64,000 nt of DNA from Cyanobacteria bacterium FACHB-471 (lineage in GTDB: Bacteria > Cyanobacteriota > Cyanobacteriia > Elainellales > Elainellaceae): contig JACJOC010000065.1 of the NCBI GenBank assembly GCA_014695345.1, forward strand, positions 205,787-269,786, read 5' to 3'. The notes below the pieces were generated by a model. That model was not told where the DNA came from and did not search any database. It saw nothing but the letters and a program-made list of their open reading frames with translations. Position 1 is the stretch's first letter. Each line of letters begins with the position of its first letter. A program made the position numbers and the translations under genes. Shown here piece by piece: positions 26,617 through 34,599 of this stretch.

Positions 26617-28077
26617 CTAATCCCCAACCCCCAGCACACAGCCACTGCGACCAGCAATCCTTAAAGCAATCCCTTGCTCTGATCGGTTGGTTTCGGCGTT
26701 TCCATGAAGTACTCGAAGCTGGTCCGGGGATAGGTTAGTTTCAGCGATCGCCAAATTAACTTCCGCAGGAGTTGTTCCGGCGTTAACCGCAACGATTACG
26801 GACTCGTTAGCCAGCGATCGCACGAAGGCATACACCATTCCTTCGGTGAGCAAGACCTGATAGGAACCGGTTCGCAGGGCAGGATAGCGATGGCGCAGGG
26901 CGACCAATTCCCGATGGTACTTGAGCAAGTCTAGATCCCAATTTGCTTCTGGGGGAAAGCTGCGACGAGAATCGGGATCAATGCCACCAGCCAAACCCAC
27001 CTCATCGCCATAGTAAATGCTGGGTGCCCCCGGAAAGGTGAGGAGCAGCAGCGTTGAGAGCTTCACGCTATCGACATCGCCGCCTGCAATCGTCATCAGC
27101 CGAGCCGTGTCGTGACTGGCTAGCAGGTTAAGCTGAGTGAGTTGAATCTCCCAAGGATAAAGCTGAAGCAAATCCTGGATCTTAGCCGCATAGCCAGCCG
27201 CATCCAGTGCTGGGTAGGGGTGATAGTTGGGCGATTCAACATATTGCCGCTGAACGCGATCGCCTGCTGCAAACGCAATGGTCGGGCCAGTAAACAGATA
27301 GTTCATCACGCCATCAAACTGAGTCCCGTCGAGCCACTGGCGTGAATCCTCCCACACTTCACCCACAATGTAAGCTTCAGGATTAACGGCTTTGACGCGA
27401 TCGCGAAAATCTTGCCAAAAGCCTGGGGTCTTAATCTCAAACGGCACATCCAAGCGCCAGCCATCTACGCCAAACTTAAGCCAGAATTCCGCAATCTCCA
27501 TGATGTATTCCTTGACGGCTGGATTGTCATGGTTAAACACGGGCAGCGCTCGGTTGCCAACCCAGCCTTCATAGTTAGCGGGGCGATCGCCATCATAGGG
27601 AGCTAGCGGCCAACCCTGTATCTTGAACCAGTCCAGCCAGGGTGAATAGGGCCCATTCTCCAGAATGTCATTAAAGAAGAAAAAGCCCCGACTGGCATGA
27701 TTAAACACACCATCCAAAACGACTTTAATGTTGCGCTCATGAGCTTTTTCGAGCAAAGTTTTGAGCGCCAAGTTACCTCCCAACAGCGGATCAACCTGGT
27801 AATAATCGTGCGTATGATAACGGTGATTACTAGCCGACTGAAAAATTGGGGTAAAGTAAACTGCATTAACTCCCAAGTCCTGCAAATAATCTAACCGCTC
27901 AATTACGCCCCACAAATCACCCCCTTTGTATCCTTGCAGGGTCGGTTCTGCTTCCCAAACTTCAAACGGAACGGTTTCCAGCACTCGTCGCAAAGGCTGA
28001 AGTCCTTTGGCAAAGCGATCGGGAAAAATTTGATAGAAAACAGCGTGCTTAACCCAGTTTGGAGTTTGAATTTGCAT
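26617..28077 (-). CDS. GH13 alpha-amylase family enzyme (neopullulanase/cyclomaltodextrinase-like)
   Basis: The 486-residue cytoplasmic enzyme has the conserved GH13 regions. Region I is VVLDGVFNHASRGFFFFND, region II is DGWRLDVPFE with the nucleophile Asp, region III is IVGEVWEDSRQW with the acid/base Glu, and region IV is LLASHDTARL. It begins with the barrel (HAVFYQIFPDRFAKG), so the N-terminal domain of full neopullulanases is lacking. A short C-terminal beta domain ends the protein. It hydrolyses alpha-1,4 (and perhaps alpha-1,6) glucans, probably in glycogen or maltodextrin breakdown. There is no signal peptide. Confidence 0.93.
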   Translation of the reverse strand: MQIQTPNWVKHAVFYQIFPDRFAKGLQPLRRVLETVPFEVWEAEPTLQGYKGGDLWGVIERLDYLQDLGVNAVYFTPIFQSASNHRYHTHDYYQVDPLLGGNLALKTLLEKAHERNIKVVLDGVFNHASRGFFFFNDILENGPYSPWLDWFKIQGWPLAPYDGDRPANYEGWVGNRALPVFNHDNPAVKEYIMEIAEFWLKFGVDGWRLDVPFEIKTPGFWQDFRDRVKAVNPEAYIVGEVWEDSRQWLDGTQFDGVMNYLFTGPTIAFAAGDRVQRQYVESPNYHPYPALDAAGYAAKIQDLLQLYPWEIQLTQLNLLASHDTARLMTIAGGDVDSVKLSTLLLLTFPGAPSIYYGDEVGLAGGIDPDSRRSFPPEANWDLDLLKYHRELVALRHRYPALRTGSYQVLLTEGMVYAFVRSLANESVIVAVNAGTTPAEVNLAIAETNLSPDQLRVLHGNAETNRSEQGIALRIAGRSGCVLGVGD

Positions 28078-28272
28078 ACGTTCAATACCAGTAATGCACT
28101 GTCCACTTCGTCACAGCCATAGTACAAAGTCTTTTGCAGTCAGGCAGCATCCAAGAGGTAGAAGTGGAGAGCGAGTAATTCCCTTACTCTTTCACTCCCC
28201 TATTCCCCATCCCTCCCCATTCGCTCTACGATAAACTGACAGGCAGTCTCCCTGTTTCTCCTGGTAAGAGCT

Positions 28273-28722
28273 ATGAAAGTAGAATTTCGCGAATATGATC
28301 CGTTCGATGTATGGATTTGGCTGGAATTTAGTACGGTCCCCTCGACAGCGGAGCAGCAATATATTGAGGAAGTGTTTAACTCCTGGTTTTTCCTGGGTAA
28401 GCTGGGCGGCTTTAATGCTGAGAATCTTCAGGTACAGGATACGGGCCTGGACATCAGCTACATGGACTATGACGGGGATGTGGCTGACAACAGCATGATG
28501 GCACTGATGCACAACATGGCTGAGTTTGAATATCAGGGTAACTGGGCCCGCTGCTGGTTTGACCTGGGGACTTCTGATGCGATCGCCCTCGACATTCTAA
28601 TCAATACGCTCAACCAATTCAGCAAAGATTACGTCACCATTGAGCGTCTGATCGTTGGTGGTGAAAATACAGATTGGCCCATTCCTGCTACCAAGCGATC
28701 GTCATTTGCTGATAACAATTAG
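28273..28722 (+). CDS. DUF3531 family protein
   Basis: The 149-residue acidic protein starts MKVEFREYDPFDVWIWLEFS and includes EEVFNSWFFLGKLGGFNAEN, a sequence I recognise as the DUF3531 family conserved in cyanobacteria and plastid-bearing eukaryotes. No signal peptide or membrane span is present. Its function is unestablished. The conservation pattern (many Trp and aromatic residues) and phyletic range suggest a photosynthesis-linked role, which is inference. Confidence 0.85.
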   Translation: MKVEFREYDPFDVWIWLEFSTVPSTAEQQYIEEVFNSWFFLGKLGGFNAENLQVQDTGLDISYMDYDGDVADNSMMALMHNMAEFEYQGNWARCWFDLGTSDAIALDILINTLNQFSKDYVTIERLIVGGENTDWPIPATKRSSFADNN

Positions 28723-28723
28723 A

Positions 28724-28815
28724 TGTCGGTTGGGTAGAACAAAGTGAAGTCCAATACTTGCTGGGATCTTGGCTGAGGTTCTGTCGGGTTTCGCTTTGCT
28801 GCACCCAACCTACAA
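28724..28815. repeat. Dispersed palindromic repeat (GGTTGGGT...ACCCAACC family)
   Basis: A left arm GTCGGTTGGGTAGAACAAAG (28725-28744) is imperfectly complementary to a right arm TTTCGCTTTGCTGCACCCAA, continuing CCTACAA (ends 28815). This is the common cyanobacterial element resembling TAGGTTGGGTTGAGC...GCTCAACCCAACCTA. It begins directly after the DUF3531 stop codon and could act as a 3' end structure. Confidence 0.6.
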
Positions 28816-28859
28816 CACGGTTGCCATCTACAACAGGGTTAAATGGATGAGTTTAATTA

Positions 28860-29288
28860 ATGAATAAGCCAGGTCGGATTCGGGTGATCACTTTAGGGTT
28901 GATTCAGGATGGCGATCGCGTCTTCGTGTCGGAAGGATATGATCCCGTCAAGCAGGAAACCTTTTACCGAGCGTTGGGCGGCGGCATAGACTTTGGCGAA
29001 ACCAGTCTAGATGCACTGAAACGAGAATTTCAGGAAGAACTTCAAGCAGAGTTGACGAATATTACTTATCTGGGCTGTGTAGAAAATCTGTTTGTTTATG
29101 ATGGAAAAGCTGGACATGAGGTGATTCAAGTTTATCGCTGTGGTTTTGTTGAACCAAGGTTTTATCAGCTAGAGTCACTCACTTTCTATGAAGGAACTCA
29201 GGCTCATCAAGCACTGTGGGTAAAGAGCGATCGCTTCAAAACAGGAGAATTGAGACTCGTACCGGAAGCATTTGTGGAATATCTGTAA
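28860..29288 (+). CDS. Nudix hydrolase
   Basis: The 142-residue protein carries the Nudix box GGIDFGETSLDALKREFQEE, which fits GX5EX7REUXEE, with the usual Gly near the end replaced (ELQAEL). It would bind Mg2+ through the Glu residues and hydrolyse a nucleoside-diphosphate-linked substrate in the cytoplasm. The substrate cannot be predicted. The ATG at 28860 gives the normal first strand RIRVITLGLI. Confidence 0.88.
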   Translation: MNKPGRIRVITLGLIQDGDRVFVSEGYDPVKQETFYRALGGGIDFGETSLDALKREFQEELQAELTNITYLGCVENLFVYDGKAGHEVIQVYRCGFVEPRFYQLESLTFYEGTQAHQALWVKSDRFKTGELRLVPEAFVEYL

Positions 29289-29316
29289 GGCATTCGTCAG
29301 CAAGAGTCATACACCC

Positions 29317-30081
29317 TCAAAGACTGGTGATCATCACCGGTGCGCCCTCATGTCTTTGAGGCGCTGTTGCATCTTCTACCGTGATAGCAACCTTTGAAAC
29401 CAGTTCTTCAGAACGATAGACTCTAGGTACCGTAATAGTTTGAGAGGCATTACCTTGAGCATCGACGTTTAATACCTCTGTTAAAATTGCCGACTTCGCA
29501 TCCACTGTGAATGGTGCCCCTTGCTCTAGTACTGTCCACAACACATACACCTTTCCGGCAGGCAAAGGCGGCAGGTTCTTGACGGTCAAGGTTGCTTCCA
29601 GGGTGTCTGGATTGACCACAACCATTGCTGAAGCATCCTCAACTGTTTCCGTTTGCAGCACATAGGTGAGTGTTTCAGATGGCATTTCGGCTTGCGTTGC
29701 CTGGAGCGCTTGCCGTAACTGATAATTGTTGATTCCCAAAGCGACAATCACCATAGCTGCCGCTGCACCCAGTGTTTGATTCCAGGGAAATCGGCTCACT
29801 GGTTTTGCCACAGTGGTGCTGGGTCTACGCTGGGGATTCATCCCGGTAGCCTGTGCAGCCATAATTGCTGAGCGCAAATGGGGCGGAGGTTGCACTTCGA
29901 CTGGCGTATAAGCTGTTTCCAAGGCACTTTGCATCTGTGTTACCTCGGCAGCGATCACAGGGTCATTAGCTAAAAGCTGCTCAAATTCCATTGCCTCGTC
30001 TGCATCGAGATCGCCCAGGACATAGCCTGCGATCATTAACTGTAAGTGTTCTGAATATTCTGAAGGCATCGACCTCGCCAT
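29317..30081 (-). CDS. Membrane anti-sigma factor (RskA-like)
   Basis: The 254-residue protein has an N-terminal cytoplasmic helical region (EYSEHLQLMIAGYVLGDLDA) suited to sigma binding. One transmembrane helix follows (about 100-118, LGAAAAMVIVALGINN), then a periplasmic RskA-type beta domain (LPPLPAGKVYVLWTVLEQGA). The zinc-binding HxxxCxxC of many anti-sigmas is absent. It lies 8 bp downstream of an ECF sigma gene on the same strand and is the probable inhibitor of that sigma factor, released by a periplasmic signal. Confidence 0.85.
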   Translation of the reverse strand: MARSMPSEYSEHLQLMIAGYVLGDLDADEAMEFEQLLANDPVIAAEVTQMQSALETAYTPVEVQPPPHLRSAIMAAQATGMNPQRRPSTTVAKPVSRFPWNQTLGAAAAMVIVALGINNYQLRQALQATQAEMPSETLTYVLQTETVEDASAMVVVNPDTLEATLTVKNLPPLPAGKVYVLWTVLEQGAPFTVDAKSAILTEVLNVDAQGNASQTITVPRVYRSEELVSKVAITVEDATAPQRHEGAPVMITSL

Positions 30082-30089
30082 AGCTGTGA

Positions 30090-30680
30090 CTATTCCATGT
30101 AAGTTGTGAGAGTTTGACGCAATTTAAGCAGTCCTCGCCGCGCTCTAGCCTTGACGGTTCCTAAAGGAATTTCCAGCCGCTCAGCAATCTCTGACTGGGT
30201 AAATCCATCGTAATAAGCCATCTTGAGAATTTGCTGCTGGCTCTCTGATAACTGCGCCAGCGCCATGCGAACTTCTTCCGATCGCTCACCCTGAAAGACG
30301 TATTCCAGTGGAGTATTGGAGTCTGTTTCCTGCGGATTTCCAGATTTCCAACGTCCTAAAAAGGACAGAGTCGTATTGCGCGATCGCACCCGGTCAATCG
30401 CTCGCGATCGCGTCAAAATCGCTAGAAACGTCCTCAGCGACCCTCGCCTGGGTTCATAGGCAGTGGATCTAACCAGGTTCAGAAAAACATCCTGGGTCAA
30501 ATCCTCAGCCTCTTGAGGATTGCCCAAGACCTTAAACGCCAGCCCGTAGACGAGTCCAGCATGGCGATCGTAGAGAACGCCAAGAGCCTCTGCACGACCT
30601 GCCTTCAAAGACAGGTACAGTTCTGCATCGGTCTGACCTGATAGAGATTCTTCTGGGCTACCAGATTGCTCAGAATGCAT
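30090..30680 (-). CDS. ECF-family RNA polymerase sigma factor
   Basis: From the ATG at 30680 the product has 196 residues. Region 2 is LYDRHAGLVYGLAFKVLGNP, EAEDLTQDVFLNLVRS and LRTFLAILTRSRAIDRVRSR. Region 4 is QLSESQQQILKMAYYDGFTQ, SEIAERLEIPLGTVKARARR and GLLKLRQTL. A longer frame open to 30794 adds 38 residues of unlikely coding sequence, so the internal ATG is preferred. It belongs to the SigK/RskA-type pairing with the adjacent anti-sigma gene. The targets are unknown; such pairs usually respond to envelope or oxidative stress. Confidence 0.9.
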   Translation of the reverse strand: MHSEQSGSPEESLSGQTDAELYLSLKAGRAEALGVLYDRHAGLVYGLAFKVLGNPQEAEDLTQDVFLNLVRSTAYEPRRGSLRTFLAILTRSRAIDRVRSRNTTLSFLGRWKSGNPQETDSNTPLEYVFQGERSEEVRMALAQLSESQQQILKMAYYDGFTQSEIAERLEIPLGTVKARARRGLLKLRQTLTTYME

Positions 30681-31021
30681 GACGCATATTAAGAAAGTGG
30701 GCTTTGATGGGGCTACAGCTATCCTATGCGAATTGTGACTTCTAGCGATCATTTTGAGTTGTGCAAGCAAACACAACCTTAGTACGCAGTACATAGCAAA
30801 TTGGACGCACTAATTTTCTAATCTCGCTAATTAGAATGATCTGACCTTCCCTGACTTTTCAATACCGACATTTGAAACTACCTCAATTAATTTAGTAAAT
30901 ATCAGGTTAAAGGATATCCAAAGTTCTTGAACCTGAGTTCATCCAATACATCTCGGTGCTTCAAACGAAAAAAGTTACTCTCTACACTTCGTTTGAGATA
31001 TCTAATCAAGGAGTTCAAATT
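30681..31021. other. Intergenic region between sigma gene and a small gene
   Basis: About 340 bp with no supported gene. It should hold the sigma promoter (reading left) and the promoter of the small gene at 31022 (reading right). A GGAG-containing ribosome binding site, AAGGAG at 31008-31013, lies eight bases before the GTG at 31022. No repeat was recognised. Confidence 0.5.
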
Positions 31022-31204
31022 GTGCAGCTAAACTATCGTCATCAACCTACTTCAGACAACGTTGCTATCCCCGATCGCATCAGCACTTCAGACCTTCACT
31101 CAAAACTCATTTCAACTCACTACACCCCATCCAGACGACCCAACTTAACCGCACAGTGGATCGTTGAAGACGGCAAGCTGGTCTGTAAATGGATCGTGAA
31201 TTAG
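31022..31204 (+). CDS. Small conserved hypothetical protein (60 aa)
   Basis: The GTG at 31022 is preceded by AAGGAG at an eight-base spacing, which decides the start over the longer open frame. The product begins (V)QLNYRHQPTSDNV and ends PNLTAQWIVEDGKLVCKWIV, a C-terminal pattern (AxWxxxxGKLxCxW) that I recall from many small cyanobacterial proteins. No function is known. It is soluble and has no signal peptide. Confidence 0.6.
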   Translation: MQLNYRHQPTSDNVAIPDRISTSDLHSKLISTHYTPSRRPNLTAQWIVEDGKLVCKWIVN

Positions 31205-31308
31205 TTCTGACAGTGACAAAATATCTTGCAGGATAAGTGGTGGTTCTCCTAAATGTTATCCTTAAGGTTAAGACATAATTGAGCCATGAGCCTTAAAGAG
31301 GCATTGCT

Positions 31309-31866
31309 ATGAATCAAGCAGCCTTAACTACAGCGAAATGGACGGTTGAGGAGTATCACCGTTTAATTGAGAATGGCTTTTTGGATGATAAGCATGTTGA
31401 GCTGCTAAATGGAGAAATTGTAGAAATGCCACCTGAAGGCATCCCTCATGCCAGTTTAAGCAGCGACAGTGCTGATTACCTTAGAGCCTTACTGGGCGAT
31501 CGCGCCAAAGTTCGAGAAGCAAAACCGATTACTCTACCCAACAACTCTGAGCCAGAACCAGACATCGCTATTGTTCAGTTGCCCAGCAGCATCTACCGAG
31601 CGCATCACCCCTATCCTGAAAACATCTTTTGGCTGATTGAATACTCTAATTCCAGCTTGACTAAAGATCTGGAAGTGAAAACCACAGTTTATGCTCAATC
31701 AAATATTTTGGAGTATTGGGTCGTTGATTTGCGTGGCGATCGCCTGATTGTATTTCGCTCTCCCAAGGGCGATGAATATGAGCAAAGGATAACGCTAACC
31801 TCAGGAACGATTAGCCCACTGGCTTTTCCTGATTTGGCGATCGCAGTCTCACATATGTTAGCTTGA
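31309..31866 (+). CDS. Uma2 family (DUF820) restriction-endonuclease-like protein
   Basis: The 185-residue protein matches the Uma2 family: TAKWTVEEYHRLIENGFLDD, KHVELLNGEIVEMPPEG, EPEPDIAIVQ, FWLIEYSNSSLTKDLEVKT and YWVVDLRGDRLIVF. The PD-(D/E)xK-like residues are the Asp in PEPDIAIV and the Glu of LIEYSNSS with a following Lys. These proteins are very numerous in cyanobacteria and their role is unclear. An AAAGAGG ribosome site precedes the ATG at 31309. Confidence 0.9.
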   Translation: MNQAALTTAKWTVEEYHRLIENGFLDDKHVELLNGEIVEMPPEGIPHASLSSDSADYLRALLGDRAKVREAKPITLPNNSEPEPDIAIVQLPSSIYRAHHPYPENIFWLIEYSNSSLTKDLEVKTTVYAQSNILEYWVVDLRGDRLIVFRSPKGDEYEQRITLTSGTISPLAFPDLAIAVSHMLA

Positions 31867-31972
31867 GGCGACAAAAGTTGCCTCCATTGTAGGCTCCTGA
31901 ACTAACGAGAGAAAAAGATGATCGGCAAGCTGTTGTACTCCAAGAGCATACGAATCTAGCAAGAAAGCAATC

Positions 31973-33346
31973 TCATTCTCTCGGATAGATGGCGTTTTGA
32001 GGCCATGCAACCCCATCTAGCGTATTGCCTAGTAATGTAGTGAAGGGAGTAACTGTACATTCAGAATATACGCCTGCACGATAGTAGGGTGAGTTTTGGA
32101 TCAGTTCTAGTGCTGCTTCAGGATCTTGTTGCTGAACAAAATATAGGCGATCGCTCGGTGTGTTTGCTCTGCCATTGCCATAGAGCTGTCCTGCATAGCT
32201 GATGTGGTCTAAATGCAGTTCAAGATAGCGGAGATATCGGGGTCCAATGGTTGTGCGTAAATTCTCTGTATTAGGGGCAGTCGTACATTGAACCAGTTGA
32301 GTTTCAATGGCTTCTACCTGCCTTGGGCGACCCATCCAGTCAAGCGTAGCTTCTTGCGGAATGCCTAATTCGCCAACGTCCAATTGCACCAACTCTGGTT
32401 CAACAATATCTTCCTCTGAACTCGCCGAAAAGATGCCCCCATCTCCAACCACATAGATGCTATGGCGATCGCTTTCATTCACTCCAAAAGCTAGCGCCGT
32501 ACTTCCAGTTACGCCTTGCTCGGCTGTGGCAATGGTGCGGTGGTTGCCATCCGGTGACAGCACTACAACTGAGTTGAAAATGTGGGTCGTGCCGTAGAGA
32601 TTCCCTGTTGCAGAAAAAGCAAAATCATCCAGCACAATTCCTGAAAAAATTACTTCTGGTTCACCTGGAGAACCATCATCCTGAATCGGAACGCGAGTGA
32701 CTGTTCCCTGACCCGAATTGGTGATATAAACTGCACCCTCAAAAAGTTTAATGCCATTTGCACCCGGAATTGTCGGCATATCAGGGTTGGGGTTAAGGCT
32801 ATCATGTCGTAACCAGGGCACAACCTGTTGAGTTTGTCTGTCAAACTGCCAAACCGTCCCGGACGTAGAGTCGGCAATCAGGAAAACTCCCGGACGAAAC
32901 AAGGCTAACCCATTTAAAAAGCCTGCTTCTGGAACGGCTAACTCATACTCAAGGGTGCCATCTTCTGCAAACTCAAAAATATATTGCTCTCCTGTTTCTG
33001 CATGTCCTGTCGCGATTAGGGTTCCGTTGACATCTATACCTAGTCCAGCTAGCCCAACGTCTACTTGGCTAAAGATATCTGCCTCACCATTGAAGGTGCG
33101 ACGAATAATTTGTCCTGTTTTGTTCTCTGTGATGTAAATCGTGCCGTCTACATTAATAACAATATTTTCAAGAAAGTATCCCCTTGGATAAGTTGCTAAT
33201 GTCCTGGCAGGAACAAGCTCAACTGGAGGCTGAACCAGAGGTGGTGAAACATTCTCTTCCGGCTCAGAGGCTAGGGAAAACGGTGATAGCGCGATCGCCA
33301 GACCTACTGCGCCTAGCATCAGCACAACATTATTGCGAAAATTCAT
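31973..33346 (-). CDS. Secreted SMP-30-like beta-propeller with a C-terminal YciI-like domain
   Basis: The 457-residue protein has a signal peptide (MLGAVGLAIALSPFSLASEP). A beta-propeller of SMP-30/gluconolactonase or NHL type follows, with repeated motifs such as VDGTIYITENKTG, NGLALFRPGVFLIADSTSGT and GANGIKLFEGAVYITNSGQG. From about residue 375 the sequence changes character (LRYLELHLDHISYAGQLYGN, then QDPEAALELIQNSPYYRAG). This resembles the YciI fold, where His, Gly and a DPY-like motif are conserved. Propeller-YciI fusions are unusual. The activity is unknown; extracytoplasmic location is likely. Confidence 0.75.
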   Translation of the reverse strand: MNFRNNVVLMLGAVGLAIALSPFSLASEPEENVSPPLVQPPVELVPARTLATYPRGYFLENIVINVDGTIYITENKTGQIIRRTFNGEADIFSQVDVGLAGLGIDVNGTLIATGHAETGEQYIFEFAEDGTLEYELAVPEAGFLNGLALFRPGVFLIADSTSGTVWQFDRQTQQVVPWLRHDSLNPNPDMPTIPGANGIKLFEGAVYITNSGQGTVTRVPIQDDGSPGEPEVIFSGIVLDDFAFSATGNLYGTTHIFNSVVVLSPDGNHRTIATAEQGVTGSTALAFGVNESDRHSIYVVGDGGIFSASSEEDIVEPELVQLDVGELGIPQEATLDWMGRPRQVEAIETQLVQCTTAPNTENLRTTIGPRYLRYLELHLDHISYAGQLYGNGRANTPSDRLYFVQQQDPEAALELIQNSPYYRAGVYSECTVTPFTTLLGNTLDGVAWPQNAIYPRE

Positions 33347-33705
33347 AGATTTACCTGATAAAAGTTATTTTTGATTACTACAGTGCTGGAAAACCCTGGC
33401 GAGATACAATCTTGGGCTCTAGCTGTGTTTCTTAGCAAAGTAAGTCGAGATGTGGCGATCGCTAAAGTTCTTCAACTTTCCTTAAGGAAGTGAACTCATT
33501 TACTTCATTGCGGTTGAAATCCTAATCAAATGATAAGGATGAAAGCTAGCAAAATGATAGAACTCACTGCTGGCTCTAGAGTTAGGTAGAAGTCTGGTCA
33601 GGTAGCAGGCATGACGTTTATGAGATTTCCCTATGATGAACCCAGCTTTGCTAACCGTGGGATGATGGTTATGATTTTTATTTGCACCTTTACTCCCTCA
33701 CTTCC
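33347..33705. other. Intergenic region, 359 bp
   Basis: This region separates the divergent propeller gene and the pirin gene. No gene, repeat or clear operator was recognised. An upstream extension of the pirin frame to 33682 exists but is not expected to be coding. Confidence 0.5.
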
Positions 33706-34593
33706 ATGTCAATCCTTCAACTGATCGAACCCGAGATTAAAGACTTAGGCGGATTTATTGCTCGTCGCAGTCTGCCTTATCCCAATCATCAAATGGTTGG
33801 TCCGTTTATCTTTTTTGATCAGCTTGGTCCGTCTGTATTACCTGCGGGTAAAGGCATTGATGTGCGACCGCATCCCCACATCAATCTAGCAACGGTGACT
33901 TACTTGTTTGAAGGAGCGTTGATGCACCGCGATAGTTTGGGCACGGTGCAGGAGATTCAACCAGGTGCAGTGAATTGGATGACTGCAGGAACCGGGATCG
34001 TTCACTCAGAGCGATCGCCCGATGCAGATCGTCGCCAGGAAGCTACGATTCACGGTATCCAAACCTGGGTTGCTTTGCCTGCTGAGCACGAAGAAACCGA
34101 TCCCGGGTTTACTCACTATCCGGCTGAGGTCATGCCCACCTGGGCAGAAAACGGCGTAGTGATAAAACTCATTGCTGGACAGGCATCCGGCTATACCTCG
34201 CCTGTGAAAGTCTTTTCACCTATCCTCTACTTGGATGTGAACCTGTCTGCCAACACTCACTTTACTATCCCCACAGATTACTCAGAACGGGCAGTTTATG
34301 GTGTGACTGAAGGGCTTAGCCTGAATGATGAACCGTTGGCTCCCTATCACCTCGCTATTTTAGAACCAGGAAGTGAAGTAATCATTTCTTCCACAGCTGA
34401 TGCGCGATGTGTGGTGATTGGAGGAGAACCATTGGGCGATCACTACAAATGGTGGAATTTTGTTTCCAGCCGACCTGAGCGAATTGAGCAAGCTAAAGCC
34501 GACTGGCGTGATGGTCGCTTTGCGACTGTACCTGATGAGACAGAATCCATTCCTTTACCCGAAGTGGTGACAGAGGCAAATCCTTTCTCCTAA
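33706..34593 (+). CDS. Pirin family protein
   Basis: From the ATG at 33706 the product is 295 residues, with two cupin barrels. The N-terminal metal site is the pirin pattern HPHINLATVTYLFEGALMHR with SLGTVQEIQPGAVNWMTAGT and GIVHSE. The fold continues with pirin C-terminal features (SERAVYGVTEGLSLND). Bacterial pirins include quercetin-2,3-dioxygenases and regulators; the role here is unassigned. A TTG eight codons upstream is also in frame but adds an unlikely N-terminus. Confidence 0.9.
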   Translation: MSILQLIEPEIKDLGGFIARRSLPYPNHQMVGPFIFFDQLGPSVLPAGKGIDVRPHPHINLATVTYLFEGALMHRDSLGTVQEIQPGAVNWMTAGTGIVHSERSPDADRRQEATIHGIQTWVALPAEHEETDPGFTHYPAEVMPTWAENGVVIKLIAGQASGYTSPVKVFSPILYLDVNLSANTHFTIPTDYSERAVYGVTEGLSLNDEPLAPYHLAILEPGSEVIISSTADARCVVIGGEPLGDHYKWWNFVSSRPERIEQAKADWRDGRFATVPDETESIPLPEVVTEANPFS

Positions 34594-34599
34594 AAGGAA

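Noticed and set aside
26478..26738. 86-residue ORF between RDD and amylase genes
   Set aside because: It is read through a dispersed palindromic repeat and the end of the amylase gene; no domain.
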